Of a DNA stretch of 64,000 bases, positions 25,947 to 40,371 are shown piece after piece. The stretch spans positions 1,116,001 through 1,180,000 of the forward strand of contig CM082583.2 of the NCBI GenBank assembly GCA_040954595.2, given 5' to 3'. Made by a program: the position numbers and the translations under genes. The notes beneath the pieces are model-generated. The model ran no database searches. It had not been told where the DNA came from and worked only from the letters and a program-made list of their open reading frames with translations. This DNA is from Balanoglossus misakiensis (lineage: Eukaryota; Hemichordata). Positions within the stretch are counted from its first letter, which is position 1. Each line of letters starts with the position of its first letter.

Positions 25947-27725
25947 CCAAAATGGCTATTTTTTCTTGAATTCCGTCAATATCTCTGCATTTTTGGAGTG
26001 GTCGAAAGTTTTAACATACAATCAACATGTCATATATGATCAGGGCACCAAATTCGAAGAACAAAGGTTTTTTTTTTTTTTTTTCTAAAAATGACATTTT
26101 CAAGGAAAATTTGGTAAAACGCAATTTTGTCTGCAGTGAGCCAAATTAGACGGTCTTTTGTGGAATTTGTATCTATATATACATACGAAGAGCATTCTAT
26201 ACTCCATCAGATTTCCGAAAATGTAGAAAACATGTATTTTTTGTAATTTTCAAAAATTTACCATTTTGACCAAATTGTGGCTAAAATTGTTATTTTCGTG
26301 TTGAATGCCGCCAGTGTCACTGCTTTTAAAAGTCATAAAAACTTTCAACATACAAGCAATTGTTTATATATGATCAGGTCACCGAATTAAAAAAATAAAG
26401 AATGTTTTGCCTAAAATGACCTTTTTGGTGCAAAAACGAATAAAACGCAATTTTGTATTAAATCAGCTCATTCAGAGTGCATTTTTTATAATCAGCACCA
26501 TTTTTACATATAATGGAAATTTCATACATCATCAGATATCCAAATATGAAAAAATGATTTAGATTTTAGATGATTGTCCAAAATTAGCTGATATTTAATA
26601 AATGTAGTATTGAACCGTTCTGTTCCCCCCCCCCTACATTATATGCGGTACGCCGATGTCAGCTTACCCGGCAGTACTGCAGGCCGTGCCCCCAACTAAC
26701 GTCGGTGTTTGAAACGCCCTGGTTAAATTCGGGCTTTCTCTATAAATTGACAGGCAATAATGCAGTCCTACCCGACCAAATGTCGAGTGTTGACCCGCTG
26801 TGACTTTCCCTCTTCGGTTTGCCCGACTTAGCCAACGTCTTTGTACTAATGTGTCGGGTCTTTTGCAGAGCCAGGCCGAAGGAAATCCGACTTGATCACC
26901 GTTGCTAACGAACGCTAGTGTCTGTCATGGTGTGCCGGGGTTTAGTCGAGCCAGGCCGTAGGAGATCTGACTTGATCATCGTGGTCAATGTACGCGTGTT
27001 TCCGCTCTAAAGTGCCGGGGCTTCAGCTAAACCAGGCCGTAGGAAATCCGACGTAATCACCGTTGATAACTTACGCCAGTCTGTGTCATATAGAGCCGGT
27101 GCACCAGCCGAGTCACGCCGTAGGAAATCTGACTTGATCAACGTGGTCACTGTACGCCTGTTTCTGCTCTAGAGTGCCGGGGCTTCATCTGAGCCAGGCC
27201 GTAGGAAACCCGACGTGATTACCGTTGTTAACTTACGCCAGTCTGTGTCCTATATATAGTGCCTGGGCATCAGCCGTGCCAGGCCGAAGGAAATGTGAGT
27301 AGATCAACGTGGTCTCTGTACGCGTGTTTCTGCTCTAGAGTGCCAGGGCTTTAGCCAAGCCATGCCGTAGGAAATCTGACTTGATCAACGTTGCTAACGA
27401 ACGCTAGTGTCTGTCATAGTGTGCCGGGGTTTTAGTCGAGCCAAGCCGTAGGAGATCAGACTTGATCAAGGTGGTCTCTGTACGCGTGTTTCTGCTCTAG
27501 AGTGCCGGGGCTTTATCCGAGCTATGCCGTAGAAAATCTGACTTGATCACCGTTGCTAACTTACGCTAGTGTCTGTCATATTGTGACGGAGATTTAACCG
27601 AGCCAGGCCGTAGAAAAATCGACTTGTTCAACGTTACCAGTGTGCAACTGTTTCTGCTCTAGAGTGTCAGGGTTTTAGCCGACTTGTGCTGTAGGAACTC
27701 TGAGTTGATGAACGGGAATTCAATG
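25947..27725 (+). repeat. Satellite unit 14, left end deleted
   Basis: Begins about 275 bp into a normal unit, fused to unit 13. Units 13 plus 14 total 3578 bp against about 4096 expected, so the joint deletion is about 520 bp. TGG is present at both ends of the lost segment. Confidence 0.9.
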
Positions 27726-30115
27726 TTAGAAAACCCGTGTGTAAAGTATCTCTACCCGTTTGAAACTAAGAAAAGAATTTATTCTTATTTATTTTGTAAA
27801 ACAAGACAATTTTTCGAAAAAAAGTCGAAAATGGTAATTTTGTCTTGGGTGATTCAAATTATACCGCCTTTTCTGGAATTTGCAGCACTTTTTACAAGAG
27901 AACGACACTTCATGCTCCATAATATTTCCGAAAATGAAGAAAAGAGTTAATTTTTTATGATTTTTTAAAAAATTACCATTTTTGTCAAAATATGGCCAAA
28001 ATGGCTATTTTTTCTTGAATTCCGTCAATATCTCTGCATTTTTGGAGTGGTCCAAAGTTTTAACATACAATCAACATGCCATATATGATCAGGGCACCAA
28101 ATTCGAAGAACAAAGGTTTTTTTTTATTTTTTTTTCTAAAAATGACATTTTCAAGGAAAATTTGGTAAAACGCAATTTTGTCTGCAGTGAGCCAAATTGG
28201 CCGTTTTTTTTGTGGAATCTGTATCGATATATGTATACGAAGAGCATTCTATACTCCATCAGATTTCCGAAAATGTAGAAAACAGGTATTTTTTGTAATT
28301 TTCAAAAATTTACCATTTTGACCGAATTGTGGCTAAAATTGTTATTTTCGTGTTGAATGCCGCCAGTGTCACTGCTTTTAAAAGTCATTAAAACTTTTAA
28401 CATACAAGCAATTGTTTATATATGATCAGGTCACCGAATTTAAAGAATAAAGAATGTTTTCCCTAAAAATGACCTTTTTGGTGCAAAAACGAATAAAACG
28501 CAATTTTGTATTAAATCAGCTCATTCAGAGTGCATTTTTTATAATCAACACCATTTTTACATATAATGGAAATTTCATACATCATCAGATATCCAAATAT
28601 GAAAAAATGATTTAGATTTTAGATGATTGTCCAAAAGTAGCTGATATCTAATAAATGTAGTATTGAACCGTTCTGTTCCCCCCCCCCCCCTACATTACAT
28701 GCGGTACGCCGATGTCAGCTTACCCGTCAGTACTGCAGGCCGTGCCCACAACTAACGTCGGTGTTTGAAACGCCCTGGTTAAATTCGGGCTTTCTCTATA
28801 AATTGACAGGCAATAATGTAGTCCTACCGGAATAAATGTCGAGTGTTGACCCGCTGTGACTTTCCCTCTTCGGTTTGCCCGACTTAGCCAACGTCTTTGT
28901 ACTAGAGTGTCGGGTCTTTTGCAGAGCCAGGCCGAAGGAAATCCGACTTGATCACCGTTGCTAACGAACGCTAGTGTCTGTCATGGTGTGCCGGGGTTTT
29001 AGTCGAGCCAGGCCGTAGGAGATCTGACTGGATCATCGTGGTCAATGTACGCGTGTTTCCGCTCTAAAGTGCCGGGGCTTCAGCTAAACCAGGCCGTAGG
29101 AAATCCGACGTAATCACCGTTGATAACTTACGCCAGTCTGTGTCATATAGAGCCTGTGCACCAGCCGAGTCACGCCGTAGGAATCTGATTTGATCAACGT
29201 GGTCAATGTGCGCCTGTTTCTGCTCTAGAGTGCCGGGCTTCAGCTGAGCCAGGCCGTAGGAAACCCGACGTGATTACCGTTGTTAACTTACGCCAGTCTG
29301 TGTCCTATATATAGTGCGGGGCATCAGCCGTGCCAGGCCTAAGGAAATGTGAGTAGATCAATGTGGTCTCTGTACGCGTGTTTCTGCTCTAGAATGCCAG
29401 GGCTTTAGCAAAGCCATGCCGTAGGAAATCTGAATTGATCAACGTTGCTAACGAACGCTAGTGTCTGTCATAGTGTGCCGGGGTTTTAGTCGAGCCAAGC
29501 CGTAGGAGATCTGACTTGATCATCGTGGTCAATGTACGCGTGTTTCCGCTCTAAAGTGCCGGGGCTTGAGCTAAACCAGGCCGTAGGAAATCCGACGTAA
29601 TCACCGTTGATAACTTACGCCAGTCTGTGTCATATAGAGCCGGTGCACCAGCGGAGTCACGCCGTAGGAATCTGATTTGATCAACGTGGTCAATGTACGC
29701 CTGTTTCTGCTCTAGAGTGCCGGGGCTTCAGCTGAGCCAGGCCGTAGGAAACCCGACGTGATTACCGTTGTTAACTTACGCCAGTCTGTGTCCTATATAT
29801 ACTGCCGGGGCATCAGCCGTGCCAGGCCGAAGGAAATGTGAGTAGATCAACGTGGTTTCTGTACGCGTGTTTCTGCTCTAGAGTGCCAGGGCTTTAGCCA
29901 AGCCATGCAGTAGGAAATCTGACTTGATCAACGTTGCTAACGAACGCTAGTGTCTGTCATATTGTGACGGAGATTTAGCCGAGCCAGGCCGTAGAAAAAT
30001 CGACTTGTTCAACGTTACCAGTGTGCAACTGTTTCTGCTCTAGAGTGTCAGGGTTTTAGCCGACTTATGCTGTAGGAAATCTGAGTTGATGAATGGGAAT
30101 TCAATGTTTTCAATG
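27726..30115 (+). repeat. Satellite unit 15 (2390 bp), four extra 81-bp modules
   Basis: The module order reads 1-7, an 8/2 hybrid near 29495-29525, then 3-6, a 7/9 hybrid, 10 and 11. That is fifteen modules instead of eleven. A 9-bp tandem duplication of TTTTCAATG lies at the right boundary (about 30105-30115). Confidence 0.9.
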
Positions 30116-32170
30116 TTAAAAAACCTGTGTGGAAAGTGTCTCTACCCTTTTGAAACTAAGGAAAGAATTTATTCTTATTTATTTTGTAAAAATCACAATT
30201 TTTCGAAAAAAAGTCGAAAATGGTAATTTTGTCATGGGTGATTCAAATTATACCGCCTTTTCTGGAATTTGCAGCACTTTTTACAAGAGAACGACACTTC
30301 ATGCTCCATAATATTTCCGAAAATGAAGAAAAGAGTTAATTTTTTATGATTTTTTAAAAATTTACCATTTTTGTTAAAATATGGCCAAAATGGCTATTTT
30401 TTCTTGAATTCCGTCAATATCTCTGCATTTTTGGAGTGGTCGAAAGTTTTAACATACAATCAACATGTCATATATGATCAGGGCACCAAATTCGAAGAAC
30501 AAAGGTTTTTTTTATTTTTTTTTTCTAAAAATGACATTTTCAAGGAAAATTTGGTAAAACGCAATTTTGTCTGCAGTGAGCCAAATTGGCCGTTTTTTTT
30601 GTGTGTGGAATTTGTATCGATATATGTATACGAAGAGCATTCTATACTCCATCAGATTTCCGAAAATGTAGAAAACAGGTATTTTTTGTAATTTTCAAAA
30701 ATTTACCATTTTGACCGAATTGTGGCTAAAATTGTTATTTTCGTGTTGAATGCCGCCAGTGTCACTGCTTTTAAAAGTCATTAAAACTTTTAACATACAA
30801 GCAATTGTTTATATATGATCAGGTCACCGAATTTAAAGAATAAAGAATGTTTTCCCTAAAAATGACCTTTTTGGTGCAAAAACGAATAAAACGCAATTTT
30901 GTATTAAATCAGCTCATTCAGAGTGCATTTTTTATAATCAGCACCATTTTTACATATAATGGAAATTTCATACATCACCAGATATCCAAATATGAAAAAA
31001 TGATTTAGATTTTAGATGATTGTCCAAAATTAGCTGATATCTAATAAATGTAGTATTGAACCGTTCTGTATCCCCCCCTCCCCTACATTATATGCGGTAC
31101 GCCGATGTCAGCTTACCCGGCAGTACTGCAGGCCGTGCCCCCAACTAACGTCGGTGTTTGAAACGCCCTGGTTAAATTCGGGCTTTCTCTATAAATTGAC
31201 AGGCAATAATGCAGTCCTACCCGAACAAATGTCGAGTGTTGACACGCTGTGACTTTCCCTCTTCGGTTTGCCCGACTTAGCCGACGTCTTTGTACTAGAG
31301 TGTCGGGTCTTTTGCAGAGCCAGGCCGAAGGAAATCCGACTTGATCACCGTTGCTAACGAACGCTAGTGTCTGTCATGGTGTGCCGGGGTTTTAGTCGAG
31401 CCAGGCCGTAGGAGATCTGACTTGATCATCGTGGTCAATGTACGCGTGTTTCCGCTCTAAAGTGCCGGGGCTTCAGCTAAACCAGGCCGTAGGAAATCCG
31501 ACGTAATCACCGTTGATAACTTACGCCAGTCTGTGTCATATAGAGCCGGTGTACCAGCCGAGTCACGCCGTAGGAAATCTTACTTGATCAACGTGGTCAA
31601 TGTACGCCTGTTTCTGCTCTAGAGAGCCGGGGCTTCAGCTGAGCCAGGCCGTAGGAAACCCGACGTGATTACCGTTGTTAACTTACGCCAGTTTGTGTCC
31701 TATATATAGTGCCGGGGCATCAGCCGTGCCAGGCCGAAGGAAATGTGAGTAGATCAACGTGGTCTCTGTACGCGTGTTTCTGCTCTAGAGTGCCAGGGCT
31801 TTAGCCAAGCCATGCCGTAGAAAATCTGACTTGATCACCGTTGCTAACGAACGCTAGTGTCTGTCATAGTGTGCCGGGGTTTTAGTCGAACCAAGCCGTA
31901 GGAGATCAGACTTGATCAACGTGGTCTCTGTACGCGTGTTTCTGCTCTGGAGTGCCGGGGCTTTATCCAAGCCATGCCGTAGAAAATCTGACTTGATCAC
32001 CGTTGCCAACCTACGCTAGTGTATGTCATATTGTGACGGAGATTTAGCCGAGCCAGGCCGTAGAAAAATCGACTTGTTCAACGTTACCAGTGTGCAACTG
32101 TTTCTGTTCTAGAGTGTCAGGGTTTTAGCCGACTTGTAGGAAATCTGAGTTGATGAACGGGAATTCAATG
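30116..32170 (+). repeat. Satellite unit 16 (2055 bp)
   Basis: Complete unit. The poly-C is broken by T (CCCCCCCTCCCC). With units 15, 19 and part of 3 it shares AAATTGGCCGTTTTTT in the second AT module. Confidence 0.9.
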
Positions 32171-34217
32171 TTAGAAATCCGTGTGGAAAGTATCTCTACC
32201 CGTTTGGAACTAAGAAAAGAATGTATTCTTATTTATTTTGTAAAAAAACAATATTTCGAAAAAAAGTCGAAAATGGTAATTTTGTCTTGGGTGTTTCAAA
32301 TTATACCGCCTTTTCTGGAATTTGCAGCACTTTTTACAAGAGAACGACACTTCATGCTCTATAATATTTCCGAAAATGAAGAAAAGAGTTAATTTTTTAT
32401 GATTTTTTAAAAATTTACCATTTTTGTCAAAATATGGCCAAAATGGCTATTTTTTCTTGAATTCCGTCAATATCTCAGCATTTTTGGAGTGGTCGAAAGT
32501 TTTAACATACAATCAACATGTCATATATGATCAGGCACTAAATTCGAAGAACAAAGGTTTTTTATTTTTTTTTCTAAAAATGACATTTTCAAGGAAAATT
32601 TGGTAAAACGCAATTTTGTCTGCAGTGAGCCAAATTAGACGGTCTTTTGTGGATTTTGTATCGATATATACATACGAAGAGTTTTCTATACTCCATCAGA
32701 TTTCCGAAAATGTAGAAAACAGGTATTTTTTGTAATTTTCAAAAATTTACCATTTTGACCGAATTGTGGCTAAAATTGTTATTTTCGTGATGAATGCCGC
32801 CAGTGTCACTGCTTTTAAAAGCCATAAAAACGTTTAACACACAAGCAATTGTTTATATATGATCAGGTCACCGAATTAAAAATATAAAGAATGTTTTGCC
32901 TAAAAATGACCTTTTTGGTGCAAAAACGAATAAAACGCAATCTTGTATTAAATCAGTTCATTCAGAGTGCATGTTTATAATAAGCACCATTTTTACATAT
33001 AATGGAAATTTCATACATCATCAGATATCCAAATATGAAAAAATGATTTAGATTTTAGATGATTGTCCAAAATTAGCTGATATCTAATAAATGTAGTATT
33101 GAACCGTTCTGTCCCCCCCCCCCCTTACATTATATGCGGTACGCCGATGTCAGCTTACCCGGCAGTACTGTAGGCCGTGCTCCCAACAAACGTCGGTGTG
33201 TGAAACGCCCTGGTTAAATTCGGGCTCTCTCTATAAATCGACAGGCAATAATGCAGTCCTACCGGAACAAATGTCGAGTGTTGACCCGCTGCGACTTTCC
33301 CTCTTCGGTTTGCCCAACTTAGCCAACGTCTTTGTACTAGAGTGTCGGGTCTTTTGCAGAGCCAGGCCGAAGGAAATCCGACTTGATCACCGTTGCTAAC
33401 GAACGCTAGTGTCTGTCATGGTGTGCCGGGGTTTTAGTCGAGCCAGGCCGTAGGAGATCTGACTTGATCATCGTGGTCAATGTACGCGTGTTTCCGCTCT
33501 AAAGTGCCGGGGCTTCAGCTAAACCAGGCCGTAGGAAATCCGACGTAATCACCGTTGATAACTTACGCCAGTCTGTGTCATATAGAGCCGGTGCACCAGC
33601 CGAGTCACGCCGTAGGAAATCTGACTTGATCAACGTGGTCAATGTACGCCTGTTTCTGCTCTAGAGTGCCGGGGCTTCAGCTGAGCCAGGCCGTAGGAAA
33701 CCCGACGTGATTACCGTTGTTAACTTACGCCAGTTTGTGTCCTATATATAGTGCCGGGGCATCAGCCGTGCCAGGCCGAAGGAAATGTGAGTAGATCAAC
33801 GTGGTCTCTGTACGCGTGTTTCTGCTCTAGAGTGCCAGGGCTTTAGCCAAGCCATGCCGTAGGAAATCTGACTTGATCAACGTTGCTAACGAACGCTAGT
33901 GTCTGTCATAGTGTGCCGGGGTTTTAGTCGAGCCAAGCCGTAGGAGATCAGACTTGATCAACGTGGTCTCTGTACGCGTGTTTCTGCTCTAGAGTGCCGG
34001 GGCTTTATCCAACCCATGCCGTAGAAAATCTGACTTGATCACCGTTGCTAACGTACGCTAGTGTCTGTCATATTGTGACGGAGATTTAGCCGAGCCAGGC
34101 CGTAGAAAAATCGACTTGTTCAACGTTACCAGTCTGCAACTGTTTCTGCTCTAGAGTGTCAGGGTTTTAGCCGACTTATGCTGTAGGAAATCTGAGTTGA
34201 TGAACGGGAATTCAATG
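32171..34217 (+). repeat. Satellite unit 17 (2047 bp)
   Basis: Complete unit. It shares CAGTTCATTCAGAGTGCATG and CCCAACAAACGTCGG with units 18, 21 and 23. Confidence 0.9.
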
Positions 34218-36267
34218 TTAGAAAACCCGTGTGGAAAGTATCTCTACCCGTTTGAAACTAAGAAAAGAATTTATTCTTATTTATTTTGTAAAAAAGACAA
34301 TTTTTCGAAAAAAAGTCGAAAAATTGCAATTTTGTCTTGGGTGATTCAAATTATACCGCCTTTTCTGGAATTTGCAGCACTTTTTACAAGAGAACGACAC
34401 TTCATGCTCCATAATATTTCCGAAAATGAAGAAAAGAGTTAATTTTTTATGATTTTTCAAAAATTTACCATTTTTGTCAAAATATGGCCAAAATGGCTAT
34501 TTTTCTTGAATTCCGTCAATATCTCAGCATTTTTGGAGTGGTCGAGAGTTTTAACATACAATCAACATGTCATATATGATCAGGGCACCAAATTCGAAGA
34601 ACAAAGGTTTTTTTTTTTTTTTTCTAAAAATGACATTTTCAAGGAAAATTTGGTAAAACGCAATTTTGTCTGCAGTGAGCCAAATTAGACGGTCTTTTGT
34701 GGAATTTGTATCGATATATACATACGAAGAGCATTCTACACTCCATCAGATTTCCGAAAATGTAGAAAACAGGTATTTTTTTGTAAATTTCAAAAATTTA
34801 CAATTTTGACCAAATTGTGGCTAAAATTGTTATTTTCGTGATGAATGCCGCCAGTGTCACTGCTTTTAAAAGTCATAAAAACTTTTAACATACAAGCAAT
34901 TGTTTATATATGATCAGGTCACCGAATTAAAAAAATAAAGAATGTTTTGCCTAAAATGACCTTTTTGGTGCAAAAACGAATAAAACGCAATCTTGTATTA
35001 AATCAGTTCATTCAGAGTGCATGTTTTATAATAAGCACCATTTTTACATATAATGGAAATTTCATACATCATCAGATATCCAAATATGAAAAAATGATTT
35101 AGATTTTAGATGATTGTCCAAAATTAGCTGATATCTAATAAATGTAGTATTGAACCGTTCTGCCCCCCCCCCCCTTACATTATATGCGGTACGCCGATGT
35201 CAGCTTACCCGGCAGTACTGTAGGCCGTGCCCCCAACAAACGTCGGTGTTTGAAACGCCCTGGTTAAATTCGGGCTCTCTCTATAAATCGACAGGCAATA
35301 ATGCAGTCCTACCGGAACAAATGTCAAGTGTTGAACCGCTGTGACTTTCCCTGTTCGGTTTGCCCGACTTAGCCAACGTCTTTGTACTAGAGTGACGGGT
35401 CTTTTGCAGAGCCAGGCCGAAGGAAATCCGACTTGATCACCGTTGCTAACGAACGCTAGTGTCTGTCATGGTGTGCCGGGGTTTTAGTCGAGCCAGGCCG
35501 TAGGAGATCTGACTTGATCATCGTGGTCAATGTACGCGTGTTTCCGCTCTAAAGTGCCGGGGCTTCAGCTAAACCAGGCCGTAGGAAATCCGACGTAATC
35601 ACCGTTGATAACTTACGCCAGTCTGTGTCATATAGAGCCGGTGCACCAGCCGAGTCACGCCGTAGGAAATCTGACTTGATCAACGTGGTCAATGTACGCC
35701 TGTTTCTGCTCTAGAGTGCCGGGGCTTCAGCTGAGCCAGGCCGTAGGAAACCCGACGTGATTACCGTTGTTAACTTACGCCAGTCTGTGTCCTATATATA
35801 GTGCCGGGGCATCAGCCGTGCCAGGCCGAAGGAAATGTGAGAAGATCAACGTGGTCTCTGTACGCGTGTTTCTGCTCTAGAGTGCCAGGGCTTTAGCTAA
35901 GCCATGCCGTAGGAAATCTGACTTGATCAAAGTTGCTAACGAACGCTAGTGTCTGTCATAGTGTGCCGGGGTTTTAGTCGAGCCAAGCCGTAGGAGATCA
36001 GACTTGATCAACGTGGTCTCTGTACGCGTGTTTCTGCTCTAGAGTGCCGGGGCTTTATCCAAGCCATGCCGTAGAAAATCTGACTTGATCACCGTTGCTA
36101 ACGTACGCTAGTGTCTGTCATATTGTGACGGAGATTTAGCCGAGCCAGGTCGTAGAAAAATCGACTTGTTCAACGTTACCAGTGTGCAACTGTTTCTGCT
36201 CTAGAGTGTCAGGGTTTTAGCCGACTTATGCTGTAGGAAATCTGAGTTGATGAACGGGAATTCAATG
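34218..36267 (+). repeat. Satellite unit 18 (2050 bp)
   Basis: Complete unit. It carries AAAAATTGCAATTTTG in the first AT module, shared with units 20, 21, 23 and 28, which places it in the same lineage as the later duplicated block. Confidence 0.9.
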
Positions 36268-38321
36268 TTAGAAAACCCGTGTGGAAAGTATCTCTACCCG
36301 TTTGAAACTATGAACAGAATTTATTCTTATTTATTTTGTAAAAAAAGACAATTTTTCGAAAAAAAGTTGAAAATGGCAATTTTGTCTTGGGTGATTCAAA
36401 TTATACCGCCTTTTCTGGAATTTGCAGCACTTTTTACAAGAGAACGACACTTCATGCTCCATAATATTTCCGAAAATGAAGAAAAGAGTTAATTTTTTAT
36501 GATTTTTTAAAAATTTACAATTTTTGTCAAAATATGGCCAAAATGGCTATTTTTTCTTGAATTCCGTCAATATCTCTGCATTTTTGGAGTGGTCCAAAGT
36601 TTTAACATACAATCAACATGTCATATATGATCAGGGCACCAAATTCGAAGAACAAAGGTTTTTTTTTATTTTTTTTTCTAAAAATGACATTTTCAAGGAA
36701 AATTTGGTAAAACGCAATTTTGTCTGCAGTGAGCCAAATTGGCCGTTTTTTTTGTGGAATTTGTATCGATATATGTATACGAAGAGCATTCTATACTCCA
36801 TTAGATTTCCGAAAATGTAGAAAACAGGTATTTTTTGTAATTTTCAAAAATTTACCATTTTGACCGAATTGTGGCTAAAATTGTTATTTTCGTGTTGAAT
36901 GCCGCCAGTGTCACTGCTTTTAAAAGTCATTAAAACTTTTAACACACAAGCAATTGTTTATATATGATCAGGTCACCGAATTTAAAGAATAAAGAATGTT
37001 TTCCCTAAAAATGACCTTTTTGGTGCAAAAACGAATAAAACGCAATTTTGTATTAAATCAGTTCATTCAGAGTGCATTTTTTATAATCAGCACCATTTTT
37101 ACATATAATGGAAATTTCATACATCATCAGATATCCAAATATGAAAAAAATGATTTAGATTTTAGATGATTGTCCAAAAGTAGCTGATATCTAATAAATG
37201 TAGTATTGAACCGTTCTGTTCCCCCCCCCCCCTACATTACATGCGGTACGCCGATGTCAGCTTACCCGTCAGTACTGCAGGCCGTGCCCACAACTAACGT
37301 CGGTGTTTGAAACGCCCTGGTTAAATTCGGGCTTTCTCTATAAATTGACAGGCAATAATGTAGTCCTACCGGAACAAATGTCGAGTGTTGACCCGCTGTG
37401 ACTTCCCCTCTTCGGTTTGCCCGACTTAGCCAACGTCTTTGTACTAGAGTGTCGGGTCTTTTGCAGAGCCAGGCCGAAGGAAATCCGACTTGATCACCGT
37501 TGCTAACGAACGCTAGTGTCTGTCATGGTGTGCCAGGGTTTTAGTCGAGCCAGGCCGTAGGAGATCTGACTGGATCATCGTGGTCAATGTACGCGTGTTT
37601 CCGCTCTAAAGTGCCGGGGCTTCAGCTAAACCAGGCCGTAGGAAATCCGACGTAATCACCGTTGATAACTTACGCCAGTCTGTGTCATATAGAGCCGGTG
37701 CACCAGCCGAGTCACGCCGTAGGAATCTGATTTGATCAACGTGGTCAATGTACGCCTGTTTCTGCTCTAGAGTGCCGGGCTTCAGCTGAGCCAGGCCGTA
37801 GGAAACCCGACGTGATTACCGTTGTTAACTTACGCCAGTCTGTGTCCTATATATAGTGCGGGGCATCAGCCGTGCCAGGCCTAAGGAAATGTGAGTAGAT
37901 CAACGTGGTCTCTGTACGCGTGTTTCTGCTCTAGAGTGTCAGGGCTTTAGCCAAGCCATGCCGTAGGAAATCTGACTTGATCAACGTTGCTAACGAACGC
38001 TAGTGTCTGTCATAGTGTGCCGGGGTTTTAGTCGAGCCAAGCCGTAGGAGATCAGACTTGATCAACGTGGTCTCTGTACGCGTGTTTCTGCTCTAGAGTG
38101 CCGGGGCTTTATCCAACCCATGCCGTAGAAAATCTGACTTGATCACCGTTGCTAACGTACGCTAGTGTCTGTCATATTGTGACGGAGATTTAGCCGAGCC
38201 AGGCCGTAGAAAAATCGACTTGTTCAACGTTACCAGTGTGCAACTGTTTCTGCTCTAGAGTGTCAGGGTTTTAGCTGACTTATGCTGTAGGAAATCTGAG
38301 TTGATGAACGGGAATTCAATG
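36268..38321 (+). repeat. Satellite unit 19 (2054 bp)
   Basis: Complete unit. Its right half shares GTGCGGGGCATCAGCC and GCCAGGCCTAAGG with units 15, 20 and 22. Confidence 0.9.
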
Positions 38322-40371
38322 TTAGAAAACCCGTGTGGAAAGTATCTCTACCCGTTTGAAACTAAGAAAAGAATTTATTCTTATTTATTTTGTAAAAAAG
38401 ACAATTTTTCGAAAAAAAGTCGAAAAATTGCAATTTTGTCTTGGGTGATTCAAATTATACCGCCTTTTCTGGAATTTGCAGCACTTTTTACAAGAGAACG
38501 ACACTTCATGCTCCATAATATTTCCGAAAATGAAGAAAAGAGTTAATTTTTTATGATTTTTCAAAAATTTACCATTTTTGTCAAAATATGGACAAAATGG
38601 CTATTTTTCTTGAATTCCGTCAATATCTCAGCATTTTTGGAGTGGTCGAGAGTTTTAACATACAATCAACATGTCATATATGATCAGGGCACCAAATTCG
38701 AAGAACAAAGGTTTTTTTTTTTTTTTTTCTAAAAATGACATTTTCAAGGAAAATTTGGTAAAACGCAATTTTGTCTGCAGTGAGCCAAATTAGACGGTCT
38801 TTTGTGGAATTTGTATCGATATATACATACGAAGAGCATTCTACACTCCATCAGATTTCCGAAAATGTAGAAAACAGGTATTTTTTGTAAATTTCAAAAA
38901 TTTACCATTTTGACCGAATTGTGGCTAAAATTGTTATTTTCGTGTTGAATGCCGCCAGTGTCACTGCTTTTAAAAGTCATTAAAACTTTTAACACACAAG
39001 CAATTGTTTATATATGATCAGGTCACCGAATTTAAAGAATAAAGAATGTTTTCCCTAAAAATGACCTTTTTGGTGCAAAAACGAATAAAACGCAATTTTG
39101 TATTAAATCAGTTCATTCAGAGTGCATTTTTTATAATCAGCACCATTTTTACATATAATGGAAATTTCATACATCATCAGATATCCAAATATGAAAAAAA
39201 TGATTTAGATTTTAGATGATTGTCCAAAAGTAGCTGATATCTAATAAATGTAGTATTGAACCGTTCTGTTCCCCCCCCCCCCTACATTACATGCGGTACG
39301 CCGATGTCAGCTTACCCGTCAGTACTGCAGGCCGTGCCCACAACTAACGTCGGTGTTTGAAACGCCCTGGTTAAATTCGGGCTTTCTCTATAAATTGACA
39401 GGCAATAATGTAGTCCTACCGGAACAAATGTCGAGTGTTGACCCGCTGTGACTTCCCCTCTTCGGTTTGCCCGACTTAGCCAACGTCTTTGTACTAGAGT
39501 GTCGGGTCTTTTGCAGAGCCAGGCCGAAGGAAATCCGACTTGATCACCGTTGCTAACGAACGCTAGTGTCTGTCATGGTGTGCCAGGGTTTTAGTCGAGC
39601 CAGGCCGTAGGAGATCTGACTGGATCATCGTGGTCAATGTACGCGTGTTTCCGCTCTAAAGTGCCGGGGCTTCAGCTAAACCAGGCCGTAGGAAATCCGA
39701 CGTAATCACCGTTGATAACTTACGCCAGTCTGTGTCATATAGAGCCGGTGCACCAGCCGAGTCACGCCGTAGGAATCTGATTTGATCAACGTGGTCAATG
39801 TACGCCTGTTTCTGCTCTAGAGTGCCGGGCTTCAGCTGAGCCAGGCCGTAGGAAACCCGACGTGATTACCGTTGTTAACTTACGCCAGTCTGTGTCCTAT
39901 ATATAGTGCGGGGCATCAGCCGTGCCAGGCCTAAGGAAATGTGAGTAGATCAACGTGGTCTCTGTACGCGTGTTTCTGCTCTAGAGTGCCAGGGCTTTAG
40001 CCAAGCCATGCCGTAGGAAATCTGACTTGATCAACGTTGCTAACGAACGCTAGTGTCTGTCATAGTGTGCCGGGGTTTTAGTCGAGCCAAGCCGTAGGAG
40101 ATCAGACTTGATCAACGTGGTCTCTGTACGCGTGTTTCTGCTCTAGAGTGCCGGGGCTTTATCCAACCCATGCCGTAGAAAATCTGACTTGATCACCGTT
40201 GCTAACGTACGCTAGTGTCTGTCATATTGTGACGGAGATTTAGCCGAGCCAGGCCGTAGAAAAATCGACTTGTTCAACGTTACCAGTGTGCAACTGTTTC
40301 TGCTCTAGAGTGTCAGGGTTTTAGCTGACTTATGCTGTAGGAAATCTGAGTTGATGAACGGGAATTCAATG
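38322..40371 (+). repeat. Satellite unit 20 (2050 bp)
   Basis: Complete unit. From about 38892 onward it is the left part of the two-unit block repeated at 42830; apart from poly-C length I saw no difference from the matching part of unit 22. Confidence 0.9.
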
